64,000 bases of DNA from Limanda limanda (taxonomy: Eukaryota > Chordata > Actinopteri > Pleuronectiformes > Pleuronectidae): NCBI RefSeq assembly GCF_963576545.1, contig NC_083641.1:13262893-13326892 (forward strand), in the 5' to 3' direction. The notes below the pieces were generated by a model. The model saw nothing but the letters and a program-made list of their open reading frames with translations, was not told the DNA's origin and ran no database searches. The position numbers were made by a program, and so were the translations under genes. Below, piece by piece: positions 1-13,936 of this stretch (positions within the stretch are counted from its first letter, which is position 1; each line of letters starts with the position of its first letter).

Positions 1-3000
1 TATTTATCCTCTTACGCTGTTTAAATCAAACTCTAATCCCAATTCAACTTCTCAGACACAAAAACATCTAAAGTTAGTGGCATAACTCGAGGCGAGGTAA
101 ACCTCAGTGTGACTGAGACAACTGCTCCACAGACAGTGAGCTTCAGTTTTGAGGGAAATTACAATGTAATTATTTTTGTCAGATTCTTAATAGTCTGCTA
201 ACTCCGGGGTCTATTGTTCACTGTTCCGTAATGATACATGCTGACAATGATCAAAATGAAAGTAAAACTGCAGCCCACAGTAAACTGTGGGGACAAGATC
301 AGCACAATCCTCTTCAAACAAAGGGCATGTAGGCGTGAAAGTACGCCAGCAGTAGACACAAATACCCCCCCCCCCCAACCCCCTGCACCCAGAAGCACAA
401 CTGTCTGAAAAACAAATCTGCGAGAACAAGGAGGGAAAAACAACTCTTACACCTCTCCTCTCTGCCTGTTTGCATCAGCTTTTATATTATTTATTGTCAC
501 CTTGCTTTATGTATGTTTTAACCAACACATGCTCCTACCTGCAGATTCTCAATAGAGAATAGTGCAAGGGAACGGAAGGTCAAATTGCTTTGATACAGGT
601 ATGCACTGTGCTTGAGGGACGCCTCAGGGAGTCTGAGAGTGGTCTGTCTTTGTGTGTGTGTGCCGGCCGGTTTTGGGGGGAAACGAGATCATGTGTCATT
701 AGCTTGTGTAACGTAAAGACGAGCAAGGTCCAAGATGAAACCAGATCATTTGGATTAGCAGTCCTTGCTGGTGCACTGCCGAGTGTCTGAGCATGTGCAC
801 GATGTGAGACATCAGCCAATCATCTCATCCTCTCATCGTTTTTCATTTCACTTCAACGATGAGATGTTTCTGTGTCTATCTGCGCGAGTGGCAACGATTG
901 AGCGTACGAGAGCGCAGGAGTGGGATGAAAGAGGGGGGGAGCAGAGAGAGGAGAGACGTGGCAGGGCCGTGGTGTAGCTGAGAGATTTTCATGGACAATA
1001 CACAAGATCCACAGTAAAATGTGCACACATTTTGATACCTGTACATGCATTCTCTCTCTCTCTTCCTCTCTGTCTTTCTCGTTCCTTGTCCATTAGATTT
1101 ATGTGGTTTCCAGACAGGGAGTTGAGGGAACAGTGTGACAGCCATTAACAATATTCTCCAAGTCAGAGAAGATGTTTTGCGTCTGCCTAATCCAATAACA
1201 ACAAACAGCTTATACTCCCATTTTAAGTGTAACACTTCACCTCTAATGCGTAGAGCAGAGACACCGGTTGTAATTTCATACTGCGCTCCTTGATTTTTAC
1301 CTAGAAAAGAAGCTGTCATAGAAAAATGTGCTCCTGCCTGAATATGCATTGATATCATAGACAGCTGTGATAATTGTAGGGTTAATTTTGACACGTGACA
1401 GATTGACGTTTAAACCTGAAGCGAGTGCCAGCAATTGCTAGTACTAAAAGTGCAGATTTTAAATGACAGGTCTGCAGGTCAATTAAAAAAAGCTGAATTA
1501 ATCACACTTAACTAGGTTTGGAATTAGAAGAAAATATTTAATATGCGTATCAAGGGCTAAACATCTTTTATATTGTTAAATATGCATCTACCATTCAATG
1601 ATATGAATGGATCTACAATCATATCAGAGATTCTGCTTGTGTTTATATTATTAATTGTTTATCATTTCTGAGTGTATGAGGTAAAGTGGACGTTAATATG
1701 TCTCCATTTACAGGACTAATTCAAAGTACTGAGAGAGGACGGCTGTTCTTTTTTTTAATACATTCTCTTTTTAATTTAAAACTAAAATATAACCACCACA
1801 AACTGTCAGTTGATTAAGAAAAAGGCTGAATGAATACATTAAAATGAAGATATTTTATGTAACAATTCTTAAGTGAGACTGGAACTATGTTATATATAGT
1901 GTAAATATATCATATCAGGTGCGTAGGATGAGTCATATATGGTTGCAGTGCTATGACACAGCTTCTCAACTGGCTTCTCAGAAAAAGTCAAAACACAGCA
2001 TACATTGACACTGGAATAGAACTACATATTTCCAATGAGCCGTCCCTAAACAAAGCTGAAATCTGTACAGTCTCTCAGATTTGTGTTTGCTGGTGTCTTG
2101 CTCCAGTGTCTCTCTGTTTACCATCTGAAAGTCCTCCCTTCACATCCTGCTGTTCGGGGGGGACCATCTCCCTGATACTTTGACTTAAAGGTTGTGCTGC
2201 ACCTTGTACTGGCCTATTTCAGGTCAACTCACACGTGGTGTTATACTGTTACTGCAGGAACGTCACGTGATGTGTGATAACAGCAAAGCTAAAATGTAGG
2301 AATAAAATCTCTTATTCTCCTTAAAAAAAAGGATGATTCCAGAAATCAGTGAGCTAGGAAGGGTGCGGAGGGGGGTTGTTATGGTAAAAGGACATCTGTT
2401 AGTCATCTCTCAGTAACCGTAGAAACGGGGGATGTTGAATTGCCGGCACCTTCGGAACAGAAAGGAACGGAGAGAACGAGATAGGTGAAATATGGAACGG
2501 GTAGAGGAATGGTGGATGCCATTGTGACAGGTTACACTTAGCATAATAAGGTATAAGGTCTTTGTGTGTGAGCGTCGGTTGGCGATTTTTTGCACGTCAG
2601 TCAAACAAAGAGAAATCAAGGTGTAGCGAGGAATTAATCAGTCCTCTCTTCTTGTCAGAGGAGTGTTTTGATGGACATTGTTATTATGTAAATGATTGTT
2701 TCCAGAGTTTGCACTGCAGATCCTAATTCTGCCTCCTGCGTCGCTGCCTCATTTGCAGCGAGATCTAAAAGCGAGTGGGGGTTATGTGGGTGTAAAAGGT
2801 TACGCGCAGCTCCTCCGTGAGTGGAGCGAACCAAACTGACCTCTGAGTCACAGTAACCTGCAGATCAGAGCCGTGTGAGCTGCCCCGAGCTCCGTTCCCA
2901 CTGCAGGTTTAAACCAGTCGTGGAGATCTTCAAGACAAAGTCAACCCACTCTGTCAGATCTGTTTGACTCCGATCCTGTGTTTCTGATCCCTTTAAAGGC

Positions 3001-5449
3001 AGACAGCTTTTATATCTATATAGTAATATCTTTCAAGTTTTTTTTGTATTTTTGGAAATGTCCCAAAACAGCCTGCAGAGCAGATTGAGGAACGACCGCC
3101 TCCCGATGATGCAGGAGAGAACACAGCTTTGAGGTTCAGGAGTCCCTCGTTTCAAACTGAGACATCACATCATACAGCTTTGTCTCTATTGACAGCAAAA
3201 ACCAGAGCACAGCATCTTGAATGAACTGGTGCAAAAACAGAGGCTTAATAAAATACAAAGACATTCACATCTCCAATAGACCATTCCAAAAGCCTCTGTT
3301 CAAAAAAATGCAGCCCTGCTGGGAGTATATTGTTTCAGACACTGATGAAATGATGAAATATGTTCTGGGAAGCACAGTTGGAGGAATAGATCTACGAGTT
3401 CTTCAGGCTCTTCAGACACTAAAATCACTGTATAACAGCTTATATGTGGAGAGGCGACAATTATTCTACCTTCTACTGAAATTACAGATTGCAAAGTCAT
3501 CTGCCAGGAATGTGCGCTGGCGTGTATTTGATTGGCCGACAACGAACATGACGTTAAATAGTAAATGGACTTTTTTTATGTGGAGCTTTTCCAGTATTGA
3601 CCACTCGAATTAGGTTCAGCTCTTTGGTCAGACAAACCCGTGATGTTTTTCCAAACCCTGCACATCGACACCCCCAGTGCAGTGAACACAGTGGAGTGAC
3701 AGAAGGGCCCTGTGTTTTTTACATAGTGCATGAACATGGTCTAAGGGACCTATAATGAACTCTAATTGAGTATAATCATACAAACATAGCCGCTCAGGGT
3801 GGGTAAGCATAATCAGAATTGCATTTATTGGACAAGCGTGTACACAAGGAATTTGACTCTGGTTTAGCATGGCTGTCAGTCTACTTACATAAATAAATGC
3901 ACATAAATAGACATACAACTAGGAAGTAGGACTTTATAAACTAAACAAATAAGTTTCAGCCGCTGTACCATATAAAATAGGGCTGAAAAACTGTGACCAC
4001 CAGCTGAGAAACCTAATGTGCTCTTAACCATAAGACTTGATTGGATTTATGGGGTTTGTTGAGCCTTTGTTGAGGTATGAGTGCCAGTCTAGTCTGCTTT
4101 TCAAATAGTCTTTGCACGGCTGATTTATTTTTTGTACTATGTCCATTAAAATGCTTCTGGTTCGATATTTGCCTCACATTCATGGAAATATAGTCCATTT
4201 AAAATAACTTAAATAGTTTTTTTAAACTTCTCAGAAATAAACTCTTCCTCACAAAGAAAGTAAGAGATGGAAACTGGAACTTGTATTTATTTGCCTGAAA
4301 TAAATTCTCAACCTCTCACTTGACCTTAAACCTAATGGAAACCTTATATCCAACAATAATCTCAAATCATTTGGAATAAAATAAAAAAACATTCAGCCCT
4401 GCACTTATTAATTTAATGTTCTGAATAAAATATTTTCTTTTGTGTACTTTGCAGCTTGATGAGAACCTTAAAAACTGCACAGAATCACTTAAACTGCTTA
4501 ATACAACTTCACTGGGGAATATTTGACTCTCCTCATTTCACTTTCGAACTGGTTGTGAAACATTTGGAGAAAGAAAAGTGAGAACAAATCCCACAAGTGT
4601 TTGTGCTTTAACCTTCTGAGTGCGTCACAGGTTAACAGCAAGAGATGTGCATACAAGTGTGTGATGCACACAGACAAGAGCAAGAGTAAGAATATATGGC
4701 CTGAAGTAAAATAAAAGAACAGATTTTTCTACTGCAGCAGAGGTTAGGAGTTTGTGTAACTACTGCATGCACTTGTCTGTACATGTGTCTTCATGAATGT
4801 GTGAGCCTGTTTGTGCATATGTGTGAATTTCTTTTCAATTCCTCTTTCCTTATTCTTCTCTTTCCTTTTCCTTCATTTCGGTGAGGTCAGGCCAGGGTAG
4901 ATCCCATGTAAGCTCCAAAGTAATCCTCATAATGTAGATAGGGGGAGCTTAGGGTCAGATGTTTCATCTGAGAGTGGTCTGAAATATTTTGTGCACTGAA
5001 GGTACATTTATTTTATCTTTAAATTATGTGACGTTGACCTTAAGTCTTTATGAATATTGTCTGCGACAAAGGGAAAAAATACATTCTATTGTCAGTGTGT
5101 AACACTAATGGACATAAACCACAAGCTCTAATCTAATTTAATCGAATAAGTAATGTATTTACGTGATACAAAAGATCTACATCTCCACTTTGGTCATTTT
5201 TCTCCACATGAATTATCCAGTCACCGGGGGGAGAAATAATCATATATCTGTGCAATTACAGAAACACAAAGGTTGAAAATAAGTCATATTAATGTTGACG
5301 TTTGTGGCAAATGTCAGCAGGATTAGGTTAAGAATGCCAGGGAGCTTAACATAAATGTTAATTATGTATTTGGCATTTCACAAATGTAGGGCTGAGGGAG
5401 GAGCAGGACAACATAAATTGTGCTTAAACACACATAAGAAACACACGTG
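1..5449. other. non-coding stretch, no gene recognised
   Basis: AT-rich, apparently unique DNA. Short open frames here show no codon bias or recognisable family. There is a 12-base C run at 365-376. The stretch at about 2700-3130 is somewhat GC-richer and has no clear promoter signal. Confidence 0.5.
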
Positions 5450-5472
5450 CACACACACACACACACACACAC
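5450..5472. repeat. CA microsatellite
   Basis: Uninterrupted CA dinucleotide run within a looser CA-rich stretch beginning near 5430. Confidence 0.9.
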
Positions 5473-6589
5473 TGAACATCAAAGTGAGTAGTGTGACAGG
5501 CAACTGACAGCTTGATCAGTAAGTCTTATTTTTCTTCCTGTGACTGATCCGACAGGAAACAGACACACAACCTCCGTATCCAGGCAACTGCCCTGTTTCT
5601 GTGGCACTGAGAGATGGACAGGATGCACAAGCGTGTGTGTCTCTACATGCGTGTGAATGATGGCTGCACAAGCCCGACATCTTGCACTTCATGGCCTTGA
5701 TACAGTTCTTTTCAGTATTTTTCAATGCATTTTAGTCTCATATTTTCTCTTATTACACATTTCTAGAACTTTGTCTTATTAAACATTGATTCTACATAAT
5801 GCAAGTCCTATTATATGCTTGGTCAATAGATTTAATCCATCCGTTTTTCTTGTTTCAGAGAAATTAAACAAATCCAGGAGCCTTCAGACAGTAGAAGTTG
5901 TATGTTTGCAGGGACTTGCAGGTTAGTTCAGTCAGGCTGGAGTTAGAGTTGGGCTGAAGAACAATGTCCATCACCAATATTTGACATGCAATGTTGCGTT
6001 CAGTGACATGATCCCACCGAAAACTAGAGTCATGTAGGCTTGTTATCAATTCAATTAGTTAGAGCCGATACACATAATCACCAGCGTGTTTTTCTATATT
6101 AACCAGCGATGGCGGCACTCAGGGGAAAAATTAGAGGATGCCGCTAATTGTTTTGTCTGCGTTGCTAATGCTAATGATGTTTGCTCATGATTGTCAGCTT
6201 CAAAGCTTATTAAACCTGCACACCGCAGGCACTAAATCATGTTTCTTTGCAGTGATGTTCTTAAATGTTGTGAAACCGCAGACTCGAGAGTGTCAATTAA
6301 CCAAAAATGTATTGAAAATGACATTTATAACCTCCAACCGACCTCATTTTTCTCATGTCGGTTAATTCGGTTAATACTACAATAATAAACCCCATCACTA
6401 ATCCGAAGTTATTAGGACACGAACAGGACTGACATTTATTTTGTGTTTGCTTGATTCGCTACAAAGTTTATAACACACATATTTAAACACGTTGAAAAAA
6501 AGGCAAACATTTTGCGTGCACACAGTTCAGACGTAACGTGATGCCCACACCCAGGACATCGGGTTAAAGTGACTTGAACGATCTTGATT

Positions 6590-6671
6590 AATGATCCGAC
6601 ATCATCGTAATCTAGGTGAAAGTTTTAAATAATCATGATATTGATTTGAAGCCATATCGCTCAGACCTACC
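6590..6671. repeat. degenerate transposon-end-like repeat
   Basis: The stretch with ATGATATTGATTT, then CCATATCGC, ending near CAGACCTA, resembles the terminus of non-autonomous DNA transposons common in fish. The other end was not found, so this may be a fragment. Confidence 0.35.
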
Positions 6672-6675
6672 CTTT

Positions 6676-6872
6676 ATATTTACATCAGGAGCAGGTCCTC
6701 TCTACGTAGTCCACACTTAACCAAGTAAACACCTTTTGAGTTTTTATGACAACTGAAGGCTACCACAGGTTCTCTTTCATGTTTGGAAGGGGAGGCTGAG
6801 GTGATTCAGCTGCAACATGCAACTTCACCACTAGATATAACTAAATTCTACACACTGAACCTTTAGGAACAC
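6676..6872 (-). repeat. interspersed repeat, family A, copy 1
   Basis: Read on the minus strand this contains CACTGAACC-type start, AGAATTTAGTTATATCTAGT and a GTTGCATGTTGCAG stretch. It matches the layout of the + strand copy at 40825-41060 (GCAGGATTTAGAGACAT, GTTGAAGATTGCAACT). The name of the family is not asserted. Confidence 0.6.
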
Positions 6873-7059
6873 ATTCAATATACAGTACATGGTCTCCTCA
6901 TCCTTCCGTTTTGCTGGTTGAGTTGTGTTTCAGACAAAATATCTGTCAAATTGTCAAGGCACCTGTGCACCTGCAGCTGTCAACAGGTTTCCTCCATGAG
7001 GATGTGTTTATCAAAAACAAATACATTGAGGCAGTTACACAGCCTTTTTGCAGTTCACC

Positions 7060-7225
7060 TGTTGGATACGTGACTCAATGTAGGACGCCTATTAAAGAAA
7101 GAGAGTGATGCCCCACTCCTCAGAGTTTCATGGAAATCAGTTCAGTAGATTGTGTGTAAACCTGCTGACAGTCAGACAGACAAACGTAGTGAAAACATAG
7201 CCTCCTTGGTGAAGGTAATAAATTC
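7060..7225 (+). repeat. interspersed repeat, family B, copy 1
   Basis: Contains the phrase AGAGTTTCATGGAAATCAG, a CAGACAGACAAACG stretch and the end AAAACATAGCCTCCTTGGTG AAGGTAATA. This end is shared with 60045-60150 and is a widespread fish repeat tail. It is probably the 3' end of a retroposon or MITE. Confidence 0.6.
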
Positions 7226-9352
7226 AATGATAAAGTCAAGAGTTTGAGCTGTAGTCCTAATATAGGACTTTCTGCAAACATCTGGGTCACTACATTTTTT
7301 AACATGGAAAATGTTTCTAGGTAATGTCAGACTGTATCCATGAGGAGTCAGTCTTCCAGGTCACGGTGTAACTACAGTATGTGCTGTATCTGCAGAAGCC
7401 TTTTTGATGAAGGGTGAAATGCTTCCAGAAGCTGTGGCCAGCCAGGTTGCCTCTTACAACACTTAGCAGTTGACTTTTTAGTGAAATTAATGACTTCAGA
7501 CCAGCTTGCAGCATCAGCAGTTTGAGGTCAATGAGCTGCTGCTCTCGGCCAATAAAAACGTCTGCAGCAACTGTTCAGCTCGGTTTGATTCAGTCTTTGA
7601 TTTTATTCAGTGTGACTGGAGGAACTGAGTTTATGTGGAGAGCATTGGACAAGATTTGAAAACATTAAAAACGGAACATTGGTTTTTGTTTTACCATGAG
7701 AAAGTGTCGATGCATGACTAACTGCATTTAGGCAAAGAACAGAACAATCTAATTCCTGTTGGTGGATGTAAAAATAATCCAGTTTTATCAGATCTAGACA
7801 TAATCTGCAGAAGAGACATATTTTGATTCCAGGCACATGGAGTCAAAAATTTATGACATTATTATCGGAACTCGTAAACACATTTATGTGTAGGTGTTTT
7901 TACACTTTGCATGTATGGATGCATGCGGGGCCATCAAGGACACATATAATGTACGTTTGTGTATGTATCTGTGAGAGATGTTGGTATACAGCATACCTCT
8001 GCTTGTGCTTGCATTTGTGTACGTGTGTGAATCCGTGCACGGATTTGTGCATGTCTTAATCCTCTCTGTCAAAATGATTTTACAGCCCTCGCTCATCTCC
8101 TCCAGATTTCCAAACAGAGGAAGAGGAGATTAGTCACACCTCCTCCACTCTTGCTCTTAGTCTCTCCCTTTATCCTCTCTTCCACAAGTGTGTGTCTGCA
8201 TGTGTGCGCGCGTGTCTGTGTGTGTGTGTGTTCGACGTGCAAGGGTGTTTGTGTGTGGGATCAGCGGTTTTACGTAAAGCTCCATAGAAAAGGCAGGAGT
8301 CAAGTAGAGAATCCTTGGCAGCAGAATGCAATTGCTGCTCAATGGACCATTTTCTGCAGAGCTGACCTTGCCATATTGGGTTTTCTGCAGAACAGTCCAC
8401 ACTCACAACACACACACACCTATACATGCTTTAGATGATGAGGCTGCAGGGAGCGATTCAAAATTATGCAAGAGAAGTGATAACCGCACACAGAGGCACA
8501 AAAACATGTAGAGGAAGAATTGTGAAAAACATGTGTATGCATCAATGTAACGTGTGTATACACATATGTACATTACACATATAAAAGCACACAAAATGCT
8601 TATATCTGAGGACACGCCTACACAAAGATGACAGAAAATTGTTTTTTTTTCAGGATTATGTGCCCACGTTTGTCTTAGCAATGATAATTACCACATAATC
8701 AACCATTCACACACAGCGCATAATTACCTCCACAGCTTTTTATACACAGTGTGTGTTTATACAGTGTGTGTGCAGGCGTGCACGTGTGCCTTGAGGCTAA
8801 AAGGAAGTGGTTCCCTCCACTGTGGAAGTCTGTGTGATGACACGATGACCTCCTCATAATTACCTCTCTGTCACCATTGATCTTTAACCCAGACAAAGCT
8901 TGTGTGGGGGTGGGGGTGGGGACATCTTAATTTACAAAATGTCATGTTGCACCACGTGATGTTTTTTTTAACCACGTGTCCTGGTTTATTGTTGTGTGCC
9001 AGAATTATAATCTTTTCCCACGGCAAACATATGAAATGTCTAAAATCATTTTGATTTTCATTTAATGTATTTGGCCAAAATATCAAAAGAGTTTGTCTAG
9101 TTTACATTGAAAAAGTGTTCACAAGATAGTGAGATCCAAAAACCTGCGTCACACAAACATCATACTTAACGTCAGGAAATTTTGATTTCACGTGTTGGAA
9201 ATTTGTATCTATTCTGTAACAATAATAATTTCTCTCCCTCTCTTTTTTTTCTCTTTTTCTTATTTATGTGTCTCCACATCTTGATGATGTCGTTGGATGT
9301 TTCTCTTGAAGGTAAGAGACTTATGCAGACACAACAGTCACACTGATACAAA
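7226..9352. other. non-coding stretch, no gene recognised
   Basis: Ordinary unique sequence with scattered TG/CA-rich patches (about 7940-8050, 8200-8260, 8400-8430, 8550-8790). No exon-like conservation was seen. Confidence 0.45.
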
Positions 9353-9474
9353 GATAGATGGATGGATAGATGGATAGATGGATAGATGGATAGATGGATA
9401 GATGGATAGATGGATAGACGGATAGACGGATAGACAGATAGATGGATAGACGGATAGATGGGTAGATGGATAGA
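9353..9474. repeat. GATA/GATG tetranucleotide array
   Basis: Alternating GATA and GATG units with a few GACG interruptions, about 120 bp. Looser GATG-like DNA continues to about 9630. Minus-strand open frames of Ile-Tyr-Pro-Ser repeats over it are artefacts. Confidence 0.9.
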
Positions 9475-10239
9475 GTCAAAGGGGCAGAATGGATCAATAT
9501 GCAAGCTGATGAAAAGAAAGATTGATGGAGGGACTCATAGACGGGTAGACAAATCAACAGATGGACAGATGATTAATAGATGTCAGATTAATAGATTATC
9601 ACAGAATAGACTGATGAACAGAGTGATAGAGAGATGAAAAAAAGGGTGGACAGAAGGACAATCGCATCGACAAGTCTGCTAACAGACATTTTGGCTGTGA
9701 TGGCTTTCCTCCGTAGCCATGACAGCACCGTCACATACCAGCTGGACTGGAGAGGGGATGCATGCGCACACACACACACACATGCCGGAAGAAACACACA
9801 AGCACACACACACATGCTGCACTCTACAACCAAATGACTTAATTACTTGAATTATAAACACCTCCCTGCAGAGAGGAAAATTATGCGAATACACCCGACT
9901 GTGAGAGGAAGGATGTTCTTGACTTTGACAGCGATTCCTGTGGTTCAACTTAAATCAGTCAGATGTGGCTTATTAGTATCATATAGCAGAAGCTGTTAGA
10001 GACTACAGAGTCAGAGTCCCTGCAATTGCTTCAGTAGCTGCAGAAGTATCAGAAGAGTGATGCTGATGTCTCTCAGCCGGTCCGATTACAAGTCGTCAGC
10101 TCTAAGGTGTGGACTCAGCGCGAGCTAACCACTCAGACAACATTCTGAGTTGCGTCACATTGTTTTAGTGAGAACAAATTCGTCCCTGGCCACTGCTCAA
10201 CTGACGCCCTCTTGCCTGCTTCTCAGTTATTGCATCTTT

Positions 10240-10470
10240 TATCTACACTGCTTATCCTCTATGGGTCATTTTGAGATCTGGAGTCAAACCACAACCATCC
10301 ACGCTCACATTCACACATACGGTCAATCTAGAGTCTCCAATCATCCTAACCTCCTAGTGTCTTGTGACGCAGCTGGAGTAGAAAACCCACTCAGACACGA
10401 GGAGAGCTTGCAAACTCCAAACTCGACCCCCGACCCAGTGAGATTCCTGCAGTGAGCCGAGAGTGCGAAT
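10240..10470 (+). mobile_element. L2-like retroposon fragment, copy 1
   Basis: Contains in order TTATCCTCTATGGGTC, CACATTCACACATACGGTCA, TAGAGTCTCCAATCATCC, then AAAACCCAC and GCAAACTCCAAACTC. This order is the conserved tail of fish L2/SINE-like retroposons. Related fragments lie at 35915-36120 and 52625-52815. Confidence 0.6.
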
Positions 10471-10712
10471 CTTCAGCTACCTTAACCACATATGGATTTT
10501 CTATATTTATTTACGATTTTAAATGAGTAAAATCTCATTTCACTCTAGAGCTGTGTGCGACACATCGATCTGCTAAGCCACTCCTTGCCTACCTCCCTCT
10601 CTCTCCCTCCCTCCCCCTCTCTCTCTCTCTCTCTTGGCCTGTATTTATTTGTAAATAGAGATGATGAAATTAAATAGGAAATGAGATCCAATCAAACGTG
10701 GTCACTGGGGAC

Positions 10713-11087
10713 TAGGGATGGGTATCGTTTGGTTTTTATCCGATACCGGTTCCTAACCGATACTTTTAAAACGATACCGGTGCCTAAACGGTGCCTGAAC
10801 CGATACTTTTTTCGAAAAAGTGCACAAAACGATGCTTGACCAAGAAAAGCTTTTTTTATTGCCAAATATATTAACTGTTTAAAGTAGATTATAAATATAA
10901 ATAAATACAAAACGCGTGAAGGAAGGAGCGGAAGTGTGAGGAGGCGGGACGAGCGGAGACCTCAGGCTTCGATTGGCTCAGGCACCGAAATGAGGCACCG
11001 AAATCTCCGTTGCATTTCGGTCCGGGTAGGTATCGGTTGTATTGGAACCGGTTCCATATTGGAACCGGTTCTCGGTACCCAACCCTA
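10713..11087. mobile_element. 375-bp MITE with terminal inverted repeats
   Basis: The left end TAGGGATGGGTATCG and the inverse of the right end TAGGGTTGGGTACCG are inverted repeats. The 5-mer GGGAC directly flanks both ends (10708-10712 and 11088-11092), consistent with a target duplication. The interior is full of ACCGATAC, ATACCGGT and GGAACCGGTTCC motifs. It has no coding capacity, so it is non-autonomous. Confidence 0.8.
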
Positions 11088-11430
11088 GGGACACGTATAA
11101 TGTCCGGTGTGAACTCACGTACTTAGAGCTTGTAGTTGGCCACGTGTGATGGTATCAAACTCTATGAACGTTAGTATCAGGTGTGAACAGGTTATGACCA
11201 GTACAATATGAATATATATTCAATATTTTCAATCTAACTTGATTATTTCAAACGATTCTTTTTACAAGATTATGCACAATTCAAAACACCACTTCATTGG
11301 AGACATTGTAGATGCAGGTAGATTTTGAATAGATGCCTAATTTCATAGATGTAAGGTTTCCACACATTTGCTGCTTCACACATCCTTTGTCACAGGATTA
11401 ACGTGACGATCATGTTATCCCACATTTACC

Positions 11431-11431
<1 letters not shown>

Positions 11432-11463
<32 letters not shown>
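11432..11463. repeat. ATA trinucleotide repeat
   Basis: About ten ATA units in an otherwise AT-rich unique stretch. Confidence 0.9.
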
Positions 11464-12157
11464 TATCTTCACTTGATGCGGGTTCAGCTCATGACATTCA
11501 GACTAACAAAGGAGTGCAAACCGCAGGTCGCCTCACCTTTTCATCCCCGTCTCACTGCGTGCAGTCATTACTCTTTCAGTCATTGAACTCCGTCATTTTT
11601 TTCTCAAAGTCACACACACGTCGCTGTCAAATTAGTGGTTTATGAGTAGTGAACACACCGCGTTGGATAAAGAAGAGCAGTGATCAGATCTCAGTCAGGC
11701 CGTCGCGCTCCAAACACTACGTCCCGCAATCTCCAGCAAACAGAGTTACAGACAATCTGTAAAACAAAAGTCCGCCATCTCCTTCTGCATAGTATGCAAT
11801 TTAAAATCACATAGAAGAGCAGTTATTAAATTACCATTCTGTTGAGTTAGCAATTAATTCCAGGAACATGAATCAACTCACAATGAGCAGTTAAAAAAAA
11901 AAAAAGATCAAGTTTGATACAGCAGAACCAGACAGGTTTGAATCAACATGCTTCCTGGCTCCCCTGAAAAGGACATGAACTCTGACTCTGAGATATTAAG
12001 ATGGAGCTCTGAAACTTCGTCCATTTCCATGAGCTTCCTGAAATTAATAAATAATTTCAAACATATTCTCCACTAATAAAAACAATGCTGCGTCTGTTCC
12101 TGCTACGGACAACCATGCATGGTGGGCCTGCCCTCAAATCTCATATGTTTTAACGGT

Positions 12158-12400
12158 AAGATAAGATAAGATTAGATGGTCCTTTATTAGTACCACTTTG
12201 GGAAAATGTAACATGTTACTGCAGCAAAAAGGAAATAGTGAAATAAACAATCTGATCTGATACAATCAGTAAAGGTAATAAAAACGTAAAAAAGTACAAT
12301 ATAAACAAAAAAAAAAGATCAAATATAAATATTGACAATGTAAACAAAATATGTACAATACAACAGTATTGCACATATGTTTTGCCCAGTTAAATTTGTT
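12158..12400 (+). mobile_element. LINE-derived 3' end-like repeat
   Basis: Starts AAGATAAGATAAGATTAGAT, followed by CCTTTATTAGTACCACTTTG GGAAAATGTAACA and ACTGCAGCAAAAAGG. This is the familiar 3' end of a fish non-LTR retrotransposon with a GATAA tail, here in inverted order. The boundary toward 12400 is uncertain. Confidence 0.55.
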
Positions 12401-13936
12401 GAAGACCTGAGTGAGATATTTAAGGTACATGTGTGCATGAATGTGATATGTTTAGTAGCACCAAAGGATAAAAGGGTTAACACTTTGTAATTTGGGCACC
12501 TCACCAACAACACAATGATCTGGGGCCGAGGTGCTTTTCGTCGGTATTGGATAATGTAGATAAGAAGCAGGGACATGTCCCTTTCCTCTCTCCTCTCATG
12601 TCGACATGACCTCCTTTCCTCTCATTCGTCTTTCCTCTGTAAAAATCCCGGGTCACCTTGAGCGTATGCATCTCTCGGGGCAGTACCTCCAGGAACAGGT
12701 ACTGAGCGTGGATGAATTACTAGCAGCCGAGGGAGGTCGCCGCAAGTCAAAATGAATACGCTAACTAAAGTAGTTCCCTTCTGTAACCAGACAAAGTGTG
12801 GAGTTTTCTTTATCACTGGCTGTTACCTAGATAACATATTAAGAGTCAGCTCTAATGTTTATACCCGGTGTGTAAAGATCTATATCTCTCTCTTTTTCCT
12901 CCCATCTCTTGCCTGTTTCTTTTCTTTCTTTCCCTTTTTTTCCATTCCTTCCTCTGTTACCTTGTCCACGTATCCTCTAACCTTTTCCACCCCAATTCAA
13001 TCCACCTGAACCTGCCGTATATTCTAATCCTGTGTTTCCGTCACTCGCTCAGCCTCCCTCATCTGTCATTTTAACTTCCTTCGACATGCTCCCTCTCTCT
13101 TTCTCTCTTTCTACCCCCTCCCCTTCTCAATCGTTCCTCTTTTATTCTTTTCCTCTCCCATCGTTTGCCGCCTATCAATCACTTCATACCCATCTATTTC
13201 CATATTGTCTCTCGTTTAATGCATCCTCAACTTCTTCCTCTTGCTGCCTGTTCCCATGTCATTTCAATCTTCTCTTACTCCGCTCTCTGCTGCTGCACCT
13301 CTCTCTACACTATTGACTTCAGTCAGTATTATCGATGAATTGATTACAGCTGAGGTCAAGATTCAGATTTAGGGTCAGGGCTTGAGTGTCACACTGTACC
13401 ATGTCATGTGCCTATACTGCATACAGCATGTTTGAGTGTGTGTGTGTGTGTGTGTTTCTGCTGTTTCAGCATTGCAGTTTTCAGTTCTTTAGAAAGAACA
13501 CTGATGTAACCGATCGCTCTTTTCTTTTCCTATTTTTTAATTCATCACAGTTTTCGCTAGCGAGATTCTTTAAATTATGCATGTGTGTGAATTTTCCTCC
13601 GATTCACACCAAGAACCACACACACATACAGGCAGAGTCCCATATCATACACACCTCGGTCACAAATGTGTAATCGGCTGTGCAGACACTCTTCAAACAC
13701 ATTAACCTCGCTGCGTGTGTAGACTACACAGTTTAAACATCGGAGAAGCACACAAACACACGGAAAAGCACACACTCATGCCAATGGACACGCTCACGTT
13801 TATTCAGGTAAGTAGCACGTCTACGATAAAAGAGTTCAAATGGTCGACCTTGAGTGTGTGAGAGCAGGATTGTGGAAGAGAATTAATGGCCTGACTACAA
13901 TCTCTGCATTTGACTTTGACCACTCAGAGGAAATGC

